A DNA stretch of 64,000 nt, taken from the NCBI RefSeq assembly GCF_031454155.1, contig NZ_JAVDQG010000003.1:478700-542699 (forward strand), given 5' to 3'. The notes under the pieces are model-generated. The model ran no database searches. It was not told the DNA's origin and saw nothing but the letters and a program-made list of their open reading frames with translations. The DNA comes from Desmospora profundinema (GTDB lineage: Bacteria; Bacillota; Bacilli; Thermoactinomycetales; DSM-45169). Below, in pieces: positions 26,304 to 35,398 of this stretch. How positions within the stretch are numbered: the first letter of the stretch is position 1; each line of letters starts with the position of its first letter. The position numbers and the translations under genes are program-made.

Positions 26304-26948
26304 ATGTCGATCCTGCGCTGGGTCGCCGCCGGCCTCTGCTTGGTGGGCGGTTTTACGCTCTTTGCCGACAAATCCCTCCCTGCTTGGTCCGGTCAAGCCG
26401 CTGCCAAGGAGAACTCCGTCATCCGGGTGCAACGGGGAGATACCCTGTTCGCGTTGGCTCGTCAACACAAGACCGATGTGGAGACGTTGGCGGAGTTAAA
26501 CGATCTATCGGATCCTTCCTTTATTCGGGTGGGGCAGGAGCTGCGTCTGCCCCGCCAGCGGGAGGCGAACAAGTCTACGGAGAAAAGAAAGCCGAGCCGT
26601 TCTGGCGGTGAGGATGCGATGCCGGCCATGGCACGGGGCCAATCCCTCGGCTCATTTACCTTGACCGCTTATACAGCTGGTCCGGAATCAACCGGCAAAT
26701 CGCCAGGGCATCCCGCATACGGTGTTACTTCCAGCGGTGCGAAGGTGTCGGAAGGGGTGACGATCGCTGTTGACCCGGAGGTGATCCCGATCGGTTCCCG
26801 AGTTTATATCGACGGTGTGGGTTACCGGGTGGCTCAGGATACGGGGGGAGCGATCAAAGGCAATAAAATCGATGTCTATATGAATGATGTGGATGAGGCC
26901 AGGCAGTTTGGAGTGAAAGAAGGAGTGCGGGTAGAGCTGGTGGAGTGA
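26304..26948 (+). CDS. LysM and 3D domain cell-wall protein
   Basis: The protein is 214 residues. A signal-peptide-like N-terminus (about residues 1-33) precedes one LysM peptidoglycan-binding domain at 39-83 (IRVQRGDTLFALARQHKTDV...IRVGQELRLP). A basic linker follows, and then a 3D domain with its three conserved Asp in VDPEVIP, AQDTGGAIKG and KIDVYM. The 3D fold is shared with MltA and RpfB-like enzymes, so a lytic role on the wall is likely, similar to YocH. The ATG at 26304 follows GAGGTGATT. Confidence 0.9.
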   Translation: MSILRWVAAGLCLVGGFTLFADKSLPAWSGQAAAKENSVIRVQRGDTLFALARQHKTDVETLAELNDLSDPSFIRVGQELRLPRQREANKSTEKRKPSRSGGEDAMPAMARGQSLGSFTLTAYTAGPESTGKSPGHPAYGVTSSGAKVSEGVTIAVDPEVIPIGSRVYIDGVGYRVAQDTGGAIKGNKIDVYMNDVDEARQFGVKEGVRVELVE

Positions 26949-27001
26949 GTGCTTCCCGGGCCGTGCCCACCCGCATCGGTCCGTTCCCATAAAGTTGAAC
27001 A

Positions 27002-27039
27002 AGCCCAAGTGGATTTTCACTCCACCTGGGCTATTTTTT
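27002..27039 (+). terminator. Terminator after the LysM-3D gene
   Basis: AGCCCAAGTGGA and TCCACCTGGGCT pair around TTTTCAC, followed by ATTTTTTC. Confidence 0.88.
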
Positions 27040-27109
27040 CTTCCCTTTATTAAATATCGTTTTCGACCCGGGATTGCCGGGCCCTTACTTCTTAACGTCC
27101 CCGTTGATT

Positions 27110-27118
27110 TGGTATAAT
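27110..27118 (+). promoter_or_regulatory. Extended -10 promoter for the AlkA-type gene
   Basis: TGGTATAAT at 27110-27118 is a TGn-extended consensus -10 with no good -35. It lies about 30 bases upstream of the start at 27150. Confidence 0.6.
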
Positions 27119-27149
27119 GGTAGAAAGAGATGAGCGGAAGGGGGCTGCC

Positions 27150-28037
27150 ATGGTACGGTTGCGATTAAAGCCGAAAGGAATCTATTCATTTCAGGAGACG
27201 AGCCGCCGTCTCATCCAATTTGAAAAAACGGCCTACCGTCAGGATGGGGAGGATCTCCTGCGGACCATCCGACTGGCGGACCGTCCGCTTCTTTTGCGAC
27301 TGCGATGGTTGGGGGATGCGCTGGAAGTCCAAACCGATTCCCTTCTGGAGGATGAAAACGTACAGGAGTTGGAAGTCCGCATCCGGCGGATGTTTTCCCT
27401 GGATGTGGACCTGACACCCTTTTACGAAGTTATCCGGAACGCAGATCCCATGCTCCATACCGTGGTGGAGCCACGGAAAGGGCTTCATATTGTCTTGGAT
27501 GCGGATCCCTACGAATGCCTGATGAAGACGATCATCAGCCAACAGTTGAACGTAACCTTTGCTGCCACCTTGATTGGACGTCTGGTGGAGACCGCCGGTG
27601 AAACGATCCGCACGGATCGAGGGGAGATGACCGTATTTCCCTCCCCGGAAGAGGTGGCCCGTCTTCGCTATGAAGACTTGCAGGCCCTGCAATTTAGTCG
27701 GCGCAAGGCGGAATATGTGATCGATCTTTCCCGCCGGGTGGCGGAAGGGCGTCTTGATTTGTTCCGATTGGAGCACCTGTCTAATGAGGAAGTGATGGAA
27801 CAGTTGCTCCCGTTGCGGGGAGTTGGCCGTTGGACTGCAGAGTGCTTCCTTCTTTTCGGCCTGGGAAGGCCCGATTTGTTGCCGGCAGCGGATATCGGCC
27901 TCCGCAATGCGATCCGGCAGGTTTATGGCCATGATTCACAGCCGACCATCGAGACGGTACGCCAACTCGGCGACGCCTGGGCTCCCTGGCGCAGCTATGC
28001 CACCTTTTACCTGTGGGATCGGCTAAGTGAAGGATAA
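27150..28037 (+). CDS. DNA-3-methyladenine glycosylase II (AlkA-type, HhH-GPD)
   Basis: The protein is 295 residues. The N-terminal half is the AlkA-specific beta domain (YSFQETSRRLIQFEKTAY) and the second half is the HhH-GPD fold. The helix-hairpin-helix reads LRGVGRWTAECFLLF and the catalytic Asp is in LPAADIGLRNAI. The enzyme excises alkylated purines from DNA. The ATG at 27150 follows GAAGGGGG. It is a single gene without the Ada regulator nearby, so no adaptive response is visible here. Confidence 0.88.
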   Translation: MVRLRLKPKGIYSFQETSRRLIQFEKTAYRQDGEDLLRTIRLADRPLLLRLRWLGDALEVQTDSLLEDENVQELEVRIRRMFSLDVDLTPFYEVIRNADPMLHTVVEPRKGLHIVLDADPYECLMKTIISQQLNVTFAATLIGRLVETAGETIRTDRGEMTVFPSPEEVARLRYEDLQALQFSRRKAEYVIDLSRRVAEGRLDLFRLEHLSNEEVMEQLLPLRGVGRWTAECFLLFGLGRPDLLPAADIGLRNAIRQVYGHDSQPTIETVRQLGDAWAPWRSYATFYLWDRLSEG

Positions 28038-28044
28038 AAAACGA

Positions 28045-28072
28045 ATAAAAAAACCCCGCTTACGACGGGGTT
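28045..28072 (-). terminator. Terminator of the 73-residue minus-strand gene
   Basis: On the minus strand AACCCCG and CGGGGTT close around TCGTAAG and are followed by TTTTTTATT. The reverse direction also serves the AlkA gene less strongly. Confidence 0.8.
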
Positions 28073-28093
28073 ATCGGTTCCCAAACAGGGCTT

Positions 28094-28315
28094 TTATGCT
28101 TCCTCCAGTTCCCGTTTGTAACGCTTTAACAGGTCCAACGCTTTATTGGCGTCCCGGCGGGGAACGAGGAGCTGGTAGGTGGTGATGGGTTTTTGACGTT
28201 TGACGTGAAGCTGACTTTCAATGTGATTCCGTTCCAGACAGTTGCGCAAGGAGTAGATGACGCGGGGGGTTCCATAGGATTGGTGAATGATCACCATCCG
28301 GTCGTGAAACAACAT
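28094..28315 (-). CDS. Small conserved protein, DUF2007-like (tentative)
   Basis: The protein is 73 residues with alternating beta and alpha elements (MVIIHQSYGTPRVIYSLRNC, LERNHIESQLHV, YQLLVPRRDANKALDLLKRY). The pattern of an N-terminal strand, an addressing helix, and a 'VP..DA..A..LL' end resembles the DUF2007 putative signal-transducing family, but this is a judgement by eye. The ATG at 28315 follows AGAGGTGA. It stands alone between AlkA and the next plus-strand gene. Confidence 0.6.
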   Translation of the reverse strand: MLFHDRMVIIHQSYGTPRVIYSLRNCLERNHIESQLHVKRQKPITTYQLLVPRRDANKALDLLKRYKRELEEA

Positions 28316-28509
28316 GACGTGGTCACCTCTATTCTTGCTTTGCCGGTTTTGTCATAAATGGCAGATATCAAAAAGAGGCCAAAACCATTCCCATTTAGTA
28401 TATGAATTCTGAAAATGGGAAGTGCATGGATCACCTTCTTTACAATTATCTTACAGGTATTTTTCGGTTTTGTAAAATACCGAATGTCACCAAATGGGGG
28501 GGGAGCAGG

Positions 28510-28665
28510 ATGGCGCAGGAAAAAAACAAGAAAGCGCAGAAACAAGATCGAATCGTCAATCCGATCCGGGTTTTGCTGGTGGACTTAAAGCGAACGGGAA
28601 TCTGGCTGGGCATCGCGGTGGCGATTACACTTGCCGGAGCATGGGTAGTGGAGAGCCTCCTATAA
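28510..28665 (+). CDS. Small single-pass membrane protein
   Basis: The protein is 51 residues: a strongly basic, polar N-terminus (KNKKAQKQDRIVNPIRVLLV) and one C-terminal helix (TGIWLGIAVAITLAGAWVV). The ATG at 28510 follows a run of Gs ending GGGAGC. A longer frame upstream lacks a binding site. The topology predicts N-in, C-out. It is convergent with the MscS gene and shares its terminator. The role is unknown. Confidence 0.6.
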   Translation: MAQEKNKKAQKQDRIVNPIRVLLVDLKRTGIWLGIAVAITLAGAWVVESLL

Positions 28666-28668
28666 AAG

Positions 28669-28706
28669 CCGAACAAAGACCGGGATTATTCCCGGTCTTT
28701 GTTCGG
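28669..28706. terminator. Shared terminator of the 51-residue gene and the MscS gene
   Basis: CCGAACAAAGACCGGGA pairs perfectly with TCCCGGTCTTTGTTCGG around TTAT. The stem is very strong but has no long T run. The MscS stop codon lies in the loop. Confidence 0.7.
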
Positions 28707-29645
28707 TTCCGATGTTCCGGAAAGCAGGGAAGAGAGGTTTTGGGATCCTGCCAGGATCTGACGCGGGTACGCAAACTCAATCCCTTTTTCGTTAAATTGG
28801 TGGACCACTGCTTTTCGCATTTCCCGTTGAATCATCCAGTATTCATCCGGTGTGGCGACAGCCATCAGGGTGTACTCCACACCGTCGCGGCCGATATTGG
28901 TTACTCCGAAAATGGAGAAGGGTTCAATGACATAAGGGGCAAAGCGTTTACTCAAATTTTCGCAGAGGTGCTGCAGCGTTTGATGGACGAGACTTTGGTC
29001 CGCTTCGTAGGGAACGGTGACTGCGATCATGGGCCGCATCCGATCCCGGTTATAGTTGGTGATCCGGGTGATTTCCCCGTTGGATACATAATGAAGGCGT
29101 TGACTGAATTCACGGATCCGTGTGACGCGAAGGCCGATTTCTTCCACGGTTCCTTCGATGTTGCCGTTGATCTGAACATAATCCCCTACTTCCATCTGGT
29201 TGTCGAAAATGATGAAAAAGCCGGTGATCACGTCTTTCACCAAATTTTGCGCGCCAAAGCCCACAGCCAGCCCAACGATCCCCGCACCCGCCAGAATCGG
29301 AGTCACTTCAATTCCCAGTGTATCCAGGATGGTAATGGTTGCGATGAAATAGATCACATATCGGGAGGTGGATTTAATCAGCCGTGCTAAGGTGGTGCCC
29401 CTGTTTTGTTGGAAATGGCTGATGTTGAGAAGCCGGTCCACCAGTTTTCCCGAAAAGCGAAGTGCCAGCCAGGTCAGCAGGGTGATGACTGCGATTTGAC
29501 CGGCAGGCATCAACACATGTTCCACCAATGGTACCCAAAGGTTGGTCACGGGATCTTCCACGATCTCTTCTGCTAATCCTTGCATTTCCTCCATATTTTC
29601 CATCCATTCCGCGGCGGTGAGCCAGCCAAAAACGAAAGATGCCAT
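28686..29645 (-). CDS. Small-conductance mechanosensitive channel, MscS family (YkuT-like)
   Basis: The protein is 319 residues. Three membrane segments end in the pore helix region PILAGAGIVGLAVGFGAQNL with the Gly/Ala pattern of MscS TM3, then VKDVITGFFIIFDNQMEVGD and the beta domain (GTVEEIGLRVTRIREFSQR). The C-terminal alpha-beta vestibule follows. It opens on hypo-osmotic shock to release solutes. The ATG at 29645 follows GGGTGAAAAG. A GC hairpin at 29755-29775 lies just upstream. No operon partners. Confidence 0.9.
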   Translation of the reverse strand: MASFVFGWLTAAEWMENMEEMQGLAEEIVEDPVTNLWVPLVEHVLMPAGQIAVITLLTWLALRFSGKLVDRLLNISHFQQNRGTTLARLIKSTSRYVIYFIATITILDTLGIEVTPILAGAGIVGLAVGFGAQNLVKDVITGFFIIFDNQMEVGDYVQINGNIEGTVEEIGLRVTRIREFSQRLHYVSNGEITRITNYNRDRMRPMIAVTVPYEADQSLVHQTLQHLCENLSKRFAPYVIEPFSIFGVTNIGRDGVEYTLMAVATPDEYWMIQREMRKAVVHQFNEKGIEFAYPRQILAGSQNLSSLLSGTSEPNKDRE

Positions 29646-29825
29646 TTCTTTTCACCCACCCACTCGGACAAGTCTGTTTCTCTTTGATAGTGTATGTTCA
29701 GGGTTCGGGAAATTCTCATCCGTTTTTCCGGGGCGATTGTTCCCTGCACTGGAAAGCCCGCTGCTGACAGCGGGCCTGAACGATCCTCATTATAGCATAA
29801 AAGGATGAGGGTTGAAGCGGTTATT

Positions 29826-30818
29826 TTACCCCCTGTTGTTGAGAGACTGAAGGTGGGTACGGCGCCTTTGAACGCTTTTCGTACTCAGCCACCCGATTGA
29901 GGCGTCCAAGACTTTGTGCTGCAAATCGATCCAGGCGATCGCTTGGAAGGGAAACTCCCCATGGCGGTGGTCGCGGGCATCTGACCAGCGAACTTCCCAT
30001 CCGATAGAGCTGGGCTCCACTTTTACAAACCGATGATCACAAAAATCATAAAAGAAACGAATGGCCGGGTGAGCGAGGGAGGCTTGGGCGGCAGGATGGT
30101 GGATCGCTGCCTTGGAAACTTCCTGTTCCCATGTGAGGGTTTCTTTTTCCAGCCGCCCGAATCGAATCTTTTCGGTTCCTTCACCGATTACCTGCCAGCA
30201 TCCGATCCGCATGGTGGGCAGAAGGACCAAGCGTTCGTCTGGTTGGGCATCCGCTGTTATTTGTCGGGTCTGACGAAGTCGTAACCACCGGCGAACCGCG
30301 ATATAGCCGGCCAACATGGCATACAAGCCCGCGAAAAGAGGTCCGGGAGGCATCGAAGACCAAGCCCACAATCCGAAACCGGTCAAGTGAAGGGTGATGA
30401 TGACGGGATCGATAATGGGGAGAACGTGCCATCGAATCCAACGATTGGAGAAGGGACGCAATGCTTGTGTTCCGTAAGAATTGAACAGATCCACTGCCAC
30501 ATGTGTCAGTACGGCCAGTCCCGTCCATCCGAGGAGGGAAAGGAAAGAGACAGGCTCCCAAAACAAGGTGATACCCGCACTGATCAGCAGAGGCCAAAGA
30601 AACCACATCGGGATGGAATGGGACCAACCCCGGTGGTTACGCACATAAGTGGTGTTTCCTTTGAAGCGATACAGCGTATCCAAATCCGGTGCTTGAGAGC
30701 CGATCATGGTTCCCAGCAACACCGCCTGGGCAGTCATTTCCGATTGGGCCACTGCCGGGTCCAAGTGGGCGAGACCAAACAGCCCTACACCCATGAGGAA
30801 ATGGGTTCCGGTATCCAT
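29826..30818 (-). CDS. YfhP-like membrane metal-dependent hydrolase (YdjM/LexA-binding-related family)
   Basis: The protein is 330 residues. The N-terminal half is a four- to five-helix membrane domain with conserved histidines and acids (MDTGTHFLMGVGLFGLAHLD, MIGSQAPDLDTLYRFKGN, YVRNHRGWSHSIPMWFLWPL, LTHVAVDLFNSYGTQALRPF) typical of DUF457/YdjM metal-dependent hydrolases. The C-terminal half is soluble. The ATG at 30818 follows GGAGGAGG; a TTG at 30833 is part of that site. In Bacillus the homologue yfhP lies beside mutY, as it does here within 1.7 kb. Confidence 0.85.
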   Translation of the reverse strand: MDTGTHFLMGVGLFGLAHLDPAVAQSEMTAQAVLLGTMIGSQAPDLDTLYRFKGNTTYVRNHRGWSHSIPMWFLWPLLISAGITLFWEPVSFLSLLGWTGLAVLTHVAVDLFNSYGTQALRPFSNRWIRWHVLPIIDPVIITLHLTGFGLWAWSSMPPGPLFAGLYAMLAGYIAVRRWLRLRQTRQITADAQPDERLVLLPTMRIGCWQVIGEGTEKIRFGRLEKETLTWEQEVSKAAIHHPAAQASLAHPAIRFFYDFCDHRFVKVEPSSIGWEVRWSDARDHRHGEFPFQAIAWIDLQHKVLDASIGWLSTKSVQRRRTHLQSLNNRG

Positions 30819-31062
30819 GTGATCCTCCTCCAAAATGGATTCGCAATCATTATAAAGGATGATTAAACGACAAAATGCGCCTTTAAGGAATCTTTACAAT
30901 AAGGTTTCCCCATGAGGAGGTAATAGCGCCACAAAAAATTCCTTAATCAACAACATGCTTTTTGATACACTGAGTTCAGAGGAGTATTTTGCCATTCTCC
31001 AGGATGCACCGTACTCCCTGATCAACACTGTTCGGGTTCTCTAGTGGGAGGGATCGTTTCGG

Positions 31063-32466
31063 ATGTTGGATCAACAGGGTCATGCCAATCCGGACACCGC
31101 TCCTGTCGTTCCGGTAGAGGAGGGATACCGGAATGAACGGAGGACTCGGATCGGGATCAGCTTTGTTACGGTGTTGATTACAGGGTTAGTTTGGATAAGC
31201 TGGGTGAGCCAACCGATTGAATCGCCCCCGGAAGTAGTAAGTGAGGCCGTATTTAACGAAATTATCCCTTATCACGATCAGGAAAATCTTTTTTTCTTCC
31301 AGGGTGATACCAGTGGGCGGAAAGACGATTATGTTTTTAATATGGATTCCGGTGAATGGAAGCGCGACGATGGATCATACGAATCGATAAGCGATGAGAG
31401 TGTACATCTGTTGAAAGAAGGGCACCGACTCCGTGTAGAGACCGACGACTTCGGTCGTCGGTTGGTGTTGGAATGGGCCCATGGTGAACAGTCCGAGGTG
31501 GGCAGAATTCCTGACAGCGGTCAGCCTCTGTTCGTATCGCCTGTCAAGGATGCTTTTGTTTACATCGGGGAGGGACAGAAGGGCTGGAACCTTACCCTAT
31601 TTCGGTTGGATCAAGCCAAAGCGGTACCCGTTCTAGAAGACGTTTCCCATTCGTACTTGCAACCGACTGAATCGGTTCAATGGTCCCCCTCCGGGGAGTA
31701 TATGCTCCTGAACAACCAATGGATCGTCAGCGCGAAAGACGGGGACTTGATTCACAAATTGGAAGGCTCAGCAGCCACCTGGTCCCCTGTGCATGATGCG
31801 ATCCTCTATGTGCCGTTTTCCGACGGGAAAGCTCCTTACGGGAATGGCGATAACGGTCAGCCTGTCCCACTGGGTAACTCCCTGGTATTATGGGATATGA
31901 AGACGGCGTCTGCAACAACTCTTCATCGCGCTTCTGAGGATGAACCGATTTTGGGGAAGCCGGTTTGGGATTCAACGGGTCGTTATTTCTCTTTTCCCAC
32001 TGGCAGAGAACTGGATGGTGAATGGTTTTTTGCACAAGTGCACGTGATGGATGGGAGACGATTCCATTATATGGAAAACGAACAAAACGTGGCCCCCACC
32101 AAACTAACTCATTTGACCCTGAGCCCGGGAGGGGAGTATTTATCCTACTCCGTGAACGGGGTGTTAAAGTTGATCAATCTGAACACGCAAGAGTCACGCG
32201 TCTATGACCATAGTTTTGCCGATGATGGACCGTACCGTACATCGGTCCGCTTTGATCCCGACGGGGTATGGCTGGCCCGGGATCACGAAGTGGTGTTTGT
32301 AGCGGAGAACATGGAAGAAAAGATCGTTTATCAAACCAGCCGCAAGTTGCTCGGATTTTATCTTTCCTCCTCTGCTGATCGGTTGCTGGTGATGGAGGAA
32401 ATGGCGGATGGTCAGCGGCTTCGCCTGATTAACCTCCACTCCGGCCGAAATCCCGGACACTCATGA
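31063..32466 (+). CDS. Membrane-anchored beta-propeller-like protein
   Basis: The protein is 467 residues. A short cytoplasmic N-terminus, one transmembrane helix (ISFVTVLITGLVWISWVS, about residues 32-49) and a large extracytoplasmic part. That part carries repeats resembling TolB/WD-type propeller blades: SVQWSPSGEYMLLNNQ, AATWSPVHDAILYVPFSDG, PVWDSTGRYFSFPTG, HLTLSPGGEYLSYSVNG, SVRFDPDGVWLARDHEVVFV. I know no named family. The ATG at 31063 follows GGGAGGG. Its stop overlaps an in-frame upstream start of mutY by 4 bases, so it probably shares the mutY transcript. Confidence 0.75.
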   Translation: MLDQQGHANPDTAPVVPVEEGYRNERRTRIGISFVTVLITGLVWISWVSQPIESPPEVVSEAVFNEIIPYHDQENLFFFQGDTSGRKDDYVFNMDSGEWKRDDGSYESISDESVHLLKEGHRLRVETDDFGRRLVLEWAHGEQSEVGRIPDSGQPLFVSPVKDAFVYIGEGQKGWNLTLFRLDQAKAVPVLEDVSHSYLQPTESVQWSPSGEYMLLNNQWIVSAKDGDLIHKLEGSAATWSPVHDAILYVPFSDGKAPYGNGDNGQPVPLGNSLVLWDMKTASATTLHRASEDEPILGKPVWDSTGRYFSFPTGRELDGEWFFAQVHVMDGRRFHYMENEQNVAPTKLTHLTLSPGGEYLSYSVNGVLKLINLNTQESRVYDHSFADDGPYRTSVRFDPDGVWLARDHEVVFVAENMEEKIVYQTSRKLLGFYLSSSADRLLVMEEMADGQRLRLINLHSGRNPGHS

Positions 32467-32498
32467 CATCTGGAACGGAACATCAAAGGAGGCATACC

Positions 32499-33635
32499 GT
32501 GAGCCGTACGTCAACATCGAATCTTCCCCGGCTGGAATCCGGGTGGGTCGAAGCGATCCAACGAAACTTGTTGGCTTGGTACGATCAGAATAAACGGGAT
32601 CTTCCCTGGCGAATCAACCAGGATCCCTATCGCATCTGGGTTTCGGAGATCATGTTGCAACAGACTCGGGTCGATACGGTGATCCCCTATTATGAGCGCT
32701 TTATGGAGCGTTTCCCCACTCTGGGCGACCTGGCCGGGGCAGATGAAGATGAGGTGGTGAAAGCCTGGGAAGGACTGGGCTATTATTCCCGCGCCCGTCA
32801 TTTGCACGCTGCCGTTAGGGAAGTGACTGCCTCCTACGACGGAGAAGTCCCTCAGCAATGGGAAGAGATTTCCCGTTTGAAGGGAGTAGGGGCATATACC
32901 GCAGGTGCGATATTGAGCATTGCTTATGACCAGCGGGTCCCGGCAGTGGACGGCAATGTTATGCGTGTTTTTTCCCGGTGGCTGGCGTTGTGGGACGACG
33001 TGGCCAAAGTCTCCACCCGCAAACGGATCGAAACATTGGCGATTCAGGTGATTCCTGCTGATCGGCCCGGTGATTTCAACCAAGCGTTAATGGAGTTGGG
33101 GGCCCTGATCTGTTCCCCGCTGGCTCCCCGATGCGATCATTGCCCGGTTCGGGATGAATGCCATGCGCGGCAACGGGGAATTCAGGCGGAATTGCCGGTT
33201 AAATCAAAGGCGAAACCTCCGGTGCCTGTTGCCGTCACTTTCGGTTGGATCACGGATGGCAGCCGGATTCTGCTGGAAAAGCGCCCCCCGGAAGGGCTGT
33301 TGGCTGGCATGTGGGGGCTGCCCACCGTGGAAAACAACCCCAACGAGAAGACTCTTGGCGAAACGTTGCAACAAGCCCTGGAGAAGGAAGGTTTCCCTGT
33401 GGAGTTGGGAGCATCCCTGGGAGAATTGGAACACGTCTTCAGTCATCGCCGATGGCGAGTCACCATCGTGGAGGGAGACGCGGAGTCCGGGATGGAAATG
33501 CTGTCCGACCGTTACCAGTGGGTACAGCCCGGAAAATGGGACCGATTGGCATTTCCCAATGTTTATCATAAGGCAATCCGACTCGTTTCCGAGAAGCGGG
33601 AAGGAATCGGAGGAATTCAAGGACGTCTGTTTTGA
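32499..33635 (+). CDS. mutY: A/G-specific adenine DNA glycosylase MutY
   Basis: The protein is 378 residues. It removes adenine mispaired with 8-oxoguanine. The catalytic domain has SEIMLQQTRVDTVIPYYERF (Glu), the hairpin LKGVGAYTAGAILSIAYDQR and the catalytic Asp in VDGNVMRVFSR. The [4Fe-4S] ligands are CSPLAPRCDHCPVRDEC (C-x6-C-x2-C-x5-C). The C-terminal 130 residues form the NUDIX-like 8-oxoG-recognition domain. I start at the GTG at 32499, 6 bases after AAAGGAGG; the ATG at 32463 overlaps the propeller stop but lacks such a site. Confidence 0.93.
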   Translation: MSRTSTSNLPRLESGWVEAIQRNLLAWYDQNKRDLPWRINQDPYRIWVSEIMLQQTRVDTVIPYYERFMERFPTLGDLAGADEDEVVKAWEGLGYYSRARHLHAAVREVTASYDGEVPQQWEEISRLKGVGAYTAGAILSIAYDQRVPAVDGNVMRVFSRWLALWDDVAKVSTRKRIETLAIQVIPADRPGDFNQALMELGALICSPLAPRCDHCPVRDECHARQRGIQAELPVKSKAKPPVPVAVTFGWITDGSRILLEKRPPEGLLAGMWGLPTVENNPNEKTLGETLQQALEKEGFPVELGASLGELEHVFSHRRWRVTIVEGDAESGMEMLSDRYQWVQPGKWDRLAFPNVYHKAIRLVSEKREGIGGIQGRLF

Positions 33636-33738
33636 TCCGTCCCTCAATCTGTCAGCTGAAAACCGAATATAGAAACGGGTCTGCCTGACCGGCATTTGCT
33701 AGCCGGAGAAGGTGTCAATCCGAAGGGGAGAAGAAAAC

Positions 33739-35037
33739 GTGAACGAGAAAGAGAAAGCGTTGCGTAAAGCAGAGCCGGAAATTCCTGACAAACGGGCGGA
33801 AGAGACGGAAAAAAAAGGCGACCCAGAACTGTCGGAATCGACAAAATCAGGAGGGGATCCTTCCATATCCAATGATAAAGACGGGCCAGGTACCGGGTTG
33901 ACTTTGGCTGCCTTGTGGGCGAAGGTGGTGCATCTATCCGAGGAAGCGGGCAGGCGTCTTCTGGATGGATTGAAGCAAACCCCGCTGGCCAAAAGGTTCG
34001 CATTGGATCGGATCCAGCCGGTTCCGTTCATGTGGACCTCCCTGACTCTGGGAGTGTTTGCTGTTGCAGGGCTGGCATGGGTATCCCTGCAGCCGTTAAG
34101 CCCGGTCTCCCACGCCGATTCGGTAGTGGAGGAAGCGGGCGATCCGGAGGAAGCGGAAGTGGAGGCGGAGCCGGAACCGGAGCCCTTACCTCTGATTCTG
34201 GTCCATGGAGACCAGCGATGGGAAATGGATTTGCGAAAGTGGGGATATGACGGGGAAGACCCTTCTACCCTGGATAAAGAAAAATGGGAGAAATGGTTAA
34301 AATCCATCGCCAAAGAGGTGCAGCTTCCGGCTCAAAACGCCAAGGCAGAACGTTTTGGGGGAACGATCCAGCCTGCCAAGGAAGGCAGGAAGATGGATCT
34401 GGAAGCGATGGATCGCTGGTTGGAGCAACTGCCCACTCGACTCAACCATCCCGAGGTAATTCCAACCGTACCCGTTGCTCCCCGAGTGACGGAGAATGAT
34501 ATCCGGCGAGTGAATGAAAAGCGCATCGGAACTTATACCACCTACTTGAATGCAGGAAATGTAAATCGCACAACCAACGTGCGTCTGTCCAGTGACGCCA
34601 TCCATAACCGGGTATTGAATCCGGGGGAGGAGTTCTCCTTTAATCAAACAGTGGGGCAGCGTACTACCGCTCGGGGATACAAACCGGCGACCATCATCGT
34701 AAAAGGGGAATACAGCGAAGGGCTGGGCGGTGGGATCTGCCAAACTTCCTCCACCCTTTACAACAGTGTGGACAATGCCGGACTGGAGATCACGGCGCGT
34801 TATTCCCACAGTGCCGAGGTGACCTATGTTCCCAAAGGGCGGGATGCCACCGTGGCTTGGCATGGGCCCGATTTTCGTTTTCGCAATAACCTGGATCGGC
34901 CCATTTTAATTCGTTCCTTCCTGCAAGGAGGATCTCTGACGGTAGAAGTATACTCGTCCAACGATACGAAAAATCAGAGCCGGCAAGTGCAATCCGCTCC
35001 CACAGAGGTAGAGGACATGGTGCCCAGTGGTGATTAA
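33739..35037 (+). CDS. VanW family protein with N-terminal membrane anchor
   Basis: The protein is 432 residues. A charged, low-complexity cytoplasmic N-terminus of about 90 residues precedes one membrane helix (FMWTSLTLGVFAVAGLAWVS). An acidic linker (EAEVEAEPEPEP) comes next, and then an extracytoplasmic domain ending in a VanW domain (TNVRLSSDAIHNRVLNPGEE, KGEYSEGLGGGICQTSSTLY, RDATVAWHGPDFRFRN). VanW-type proteins such as YoaR are cell-wall associated; their chemistry is not known. The GTG at 33739 follows AAGGGGAGAAG; earlier starts overlap that site. Confidence 0.88.
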   Translation: MNEKEKALRKAEPEIPDKRAEETEKKGDPELSESTKSGGDPSISNDKDGPGTGLTLAALWAKVVHLSEEAGRRLLDGLKQTPLAKRFALDRIQPVPFMWTSLTLGVFAVAGLAWVSLQPLSPVSHADSVVEEAGDPEEAEVEAEPEPEPLPLILVHGDQRWEMDLRKWGYDGEDPSTLDKEKWEKWLKSIAKEVQLPAQNAKAERFGGTIQPAKEGRKMDLEAMDRWLEQLPTRLNHPEVIPTVPVAPRVTENDIRRVNEKRIGTYTTYLNAGNVNRTTNVRLSSDAIHNRVLNPGEEFSFNQTVGQRTTARGYKPATIIVKGEYSEGLGGGICQTSSTLYNSVDNAGLEITARYSHSAEVTYVPKGRDATVAWHGPDFRFRNNLDRPILIRSFLQGGSLTVEVYSSNDTKNQSRQVQSAPTEVEDMVPSGD

Positions 35038-35043
35038 AATGAA

Positions 35044-35078
35044 TAACCCCGTCCTTTCGGTGAAAGGACGGGGTTTTA
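35044..35078 (+). terminator. Terminator after the VanW gene
   Basis: AACCCCGTCCTTTC and GAAAGGACGGGGTT pair around GGTG, followed by TT. Confidence 0.88.
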
Positions 35079-35168
35079 CCGTTTACATAGGAACGATGAA
35101 CCGCTTTTTCATTGATCGCTTCCTCCTTACCGATCATTGCAGCGGAGGGAGTGGGAAGAATTGTAACA

Positions 35169-35345
35169 TTATAGGCCGCCCCGGCGCTCAATCTCCTCAA
35201 TCAACTGATGGTGGAGACTGATTCCCTGAACATTCATCAATGGTGATAATTGAGACATCGCAAAATGATGATACGCCAATTCTTCCCTCTCCCATTGAGA
35301 AAGGGGTATGTTTATCAATTCGTCCAGATTTCTGCCCATGTACAT
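35169..35345 (-). CDS. Small 'cytosolic protein' conserved in Bacilli
   Basis: The protein is 58 residues: MYMGRNLDELINIPLSQWER, then an aromatic/His-rich middle and a final HHQLIEEIERRGGL. The MY.GR.L.EL start and the EIE.RGG end recall a small conserved protein of Bacillus species annotated only as cytosolic protein. The ATG at 35345 follows AAAGGGAGAGG by about 8 bases. It has no known function. It lies in what would otherwise look like a 360-base gap. Confidence 0.68.
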   Translation of the reverse strand: MYMGRNLDELINIPLSQWEREELAYHHFAMSQLSPLMNVQGISLHHQLIEEIERRGGL

Positions 35346-35398
35346 CGGATCGCCTCTCCCTTTCAGTATGGTTGTCCCCCTCCCCTCACGTTGAAATA

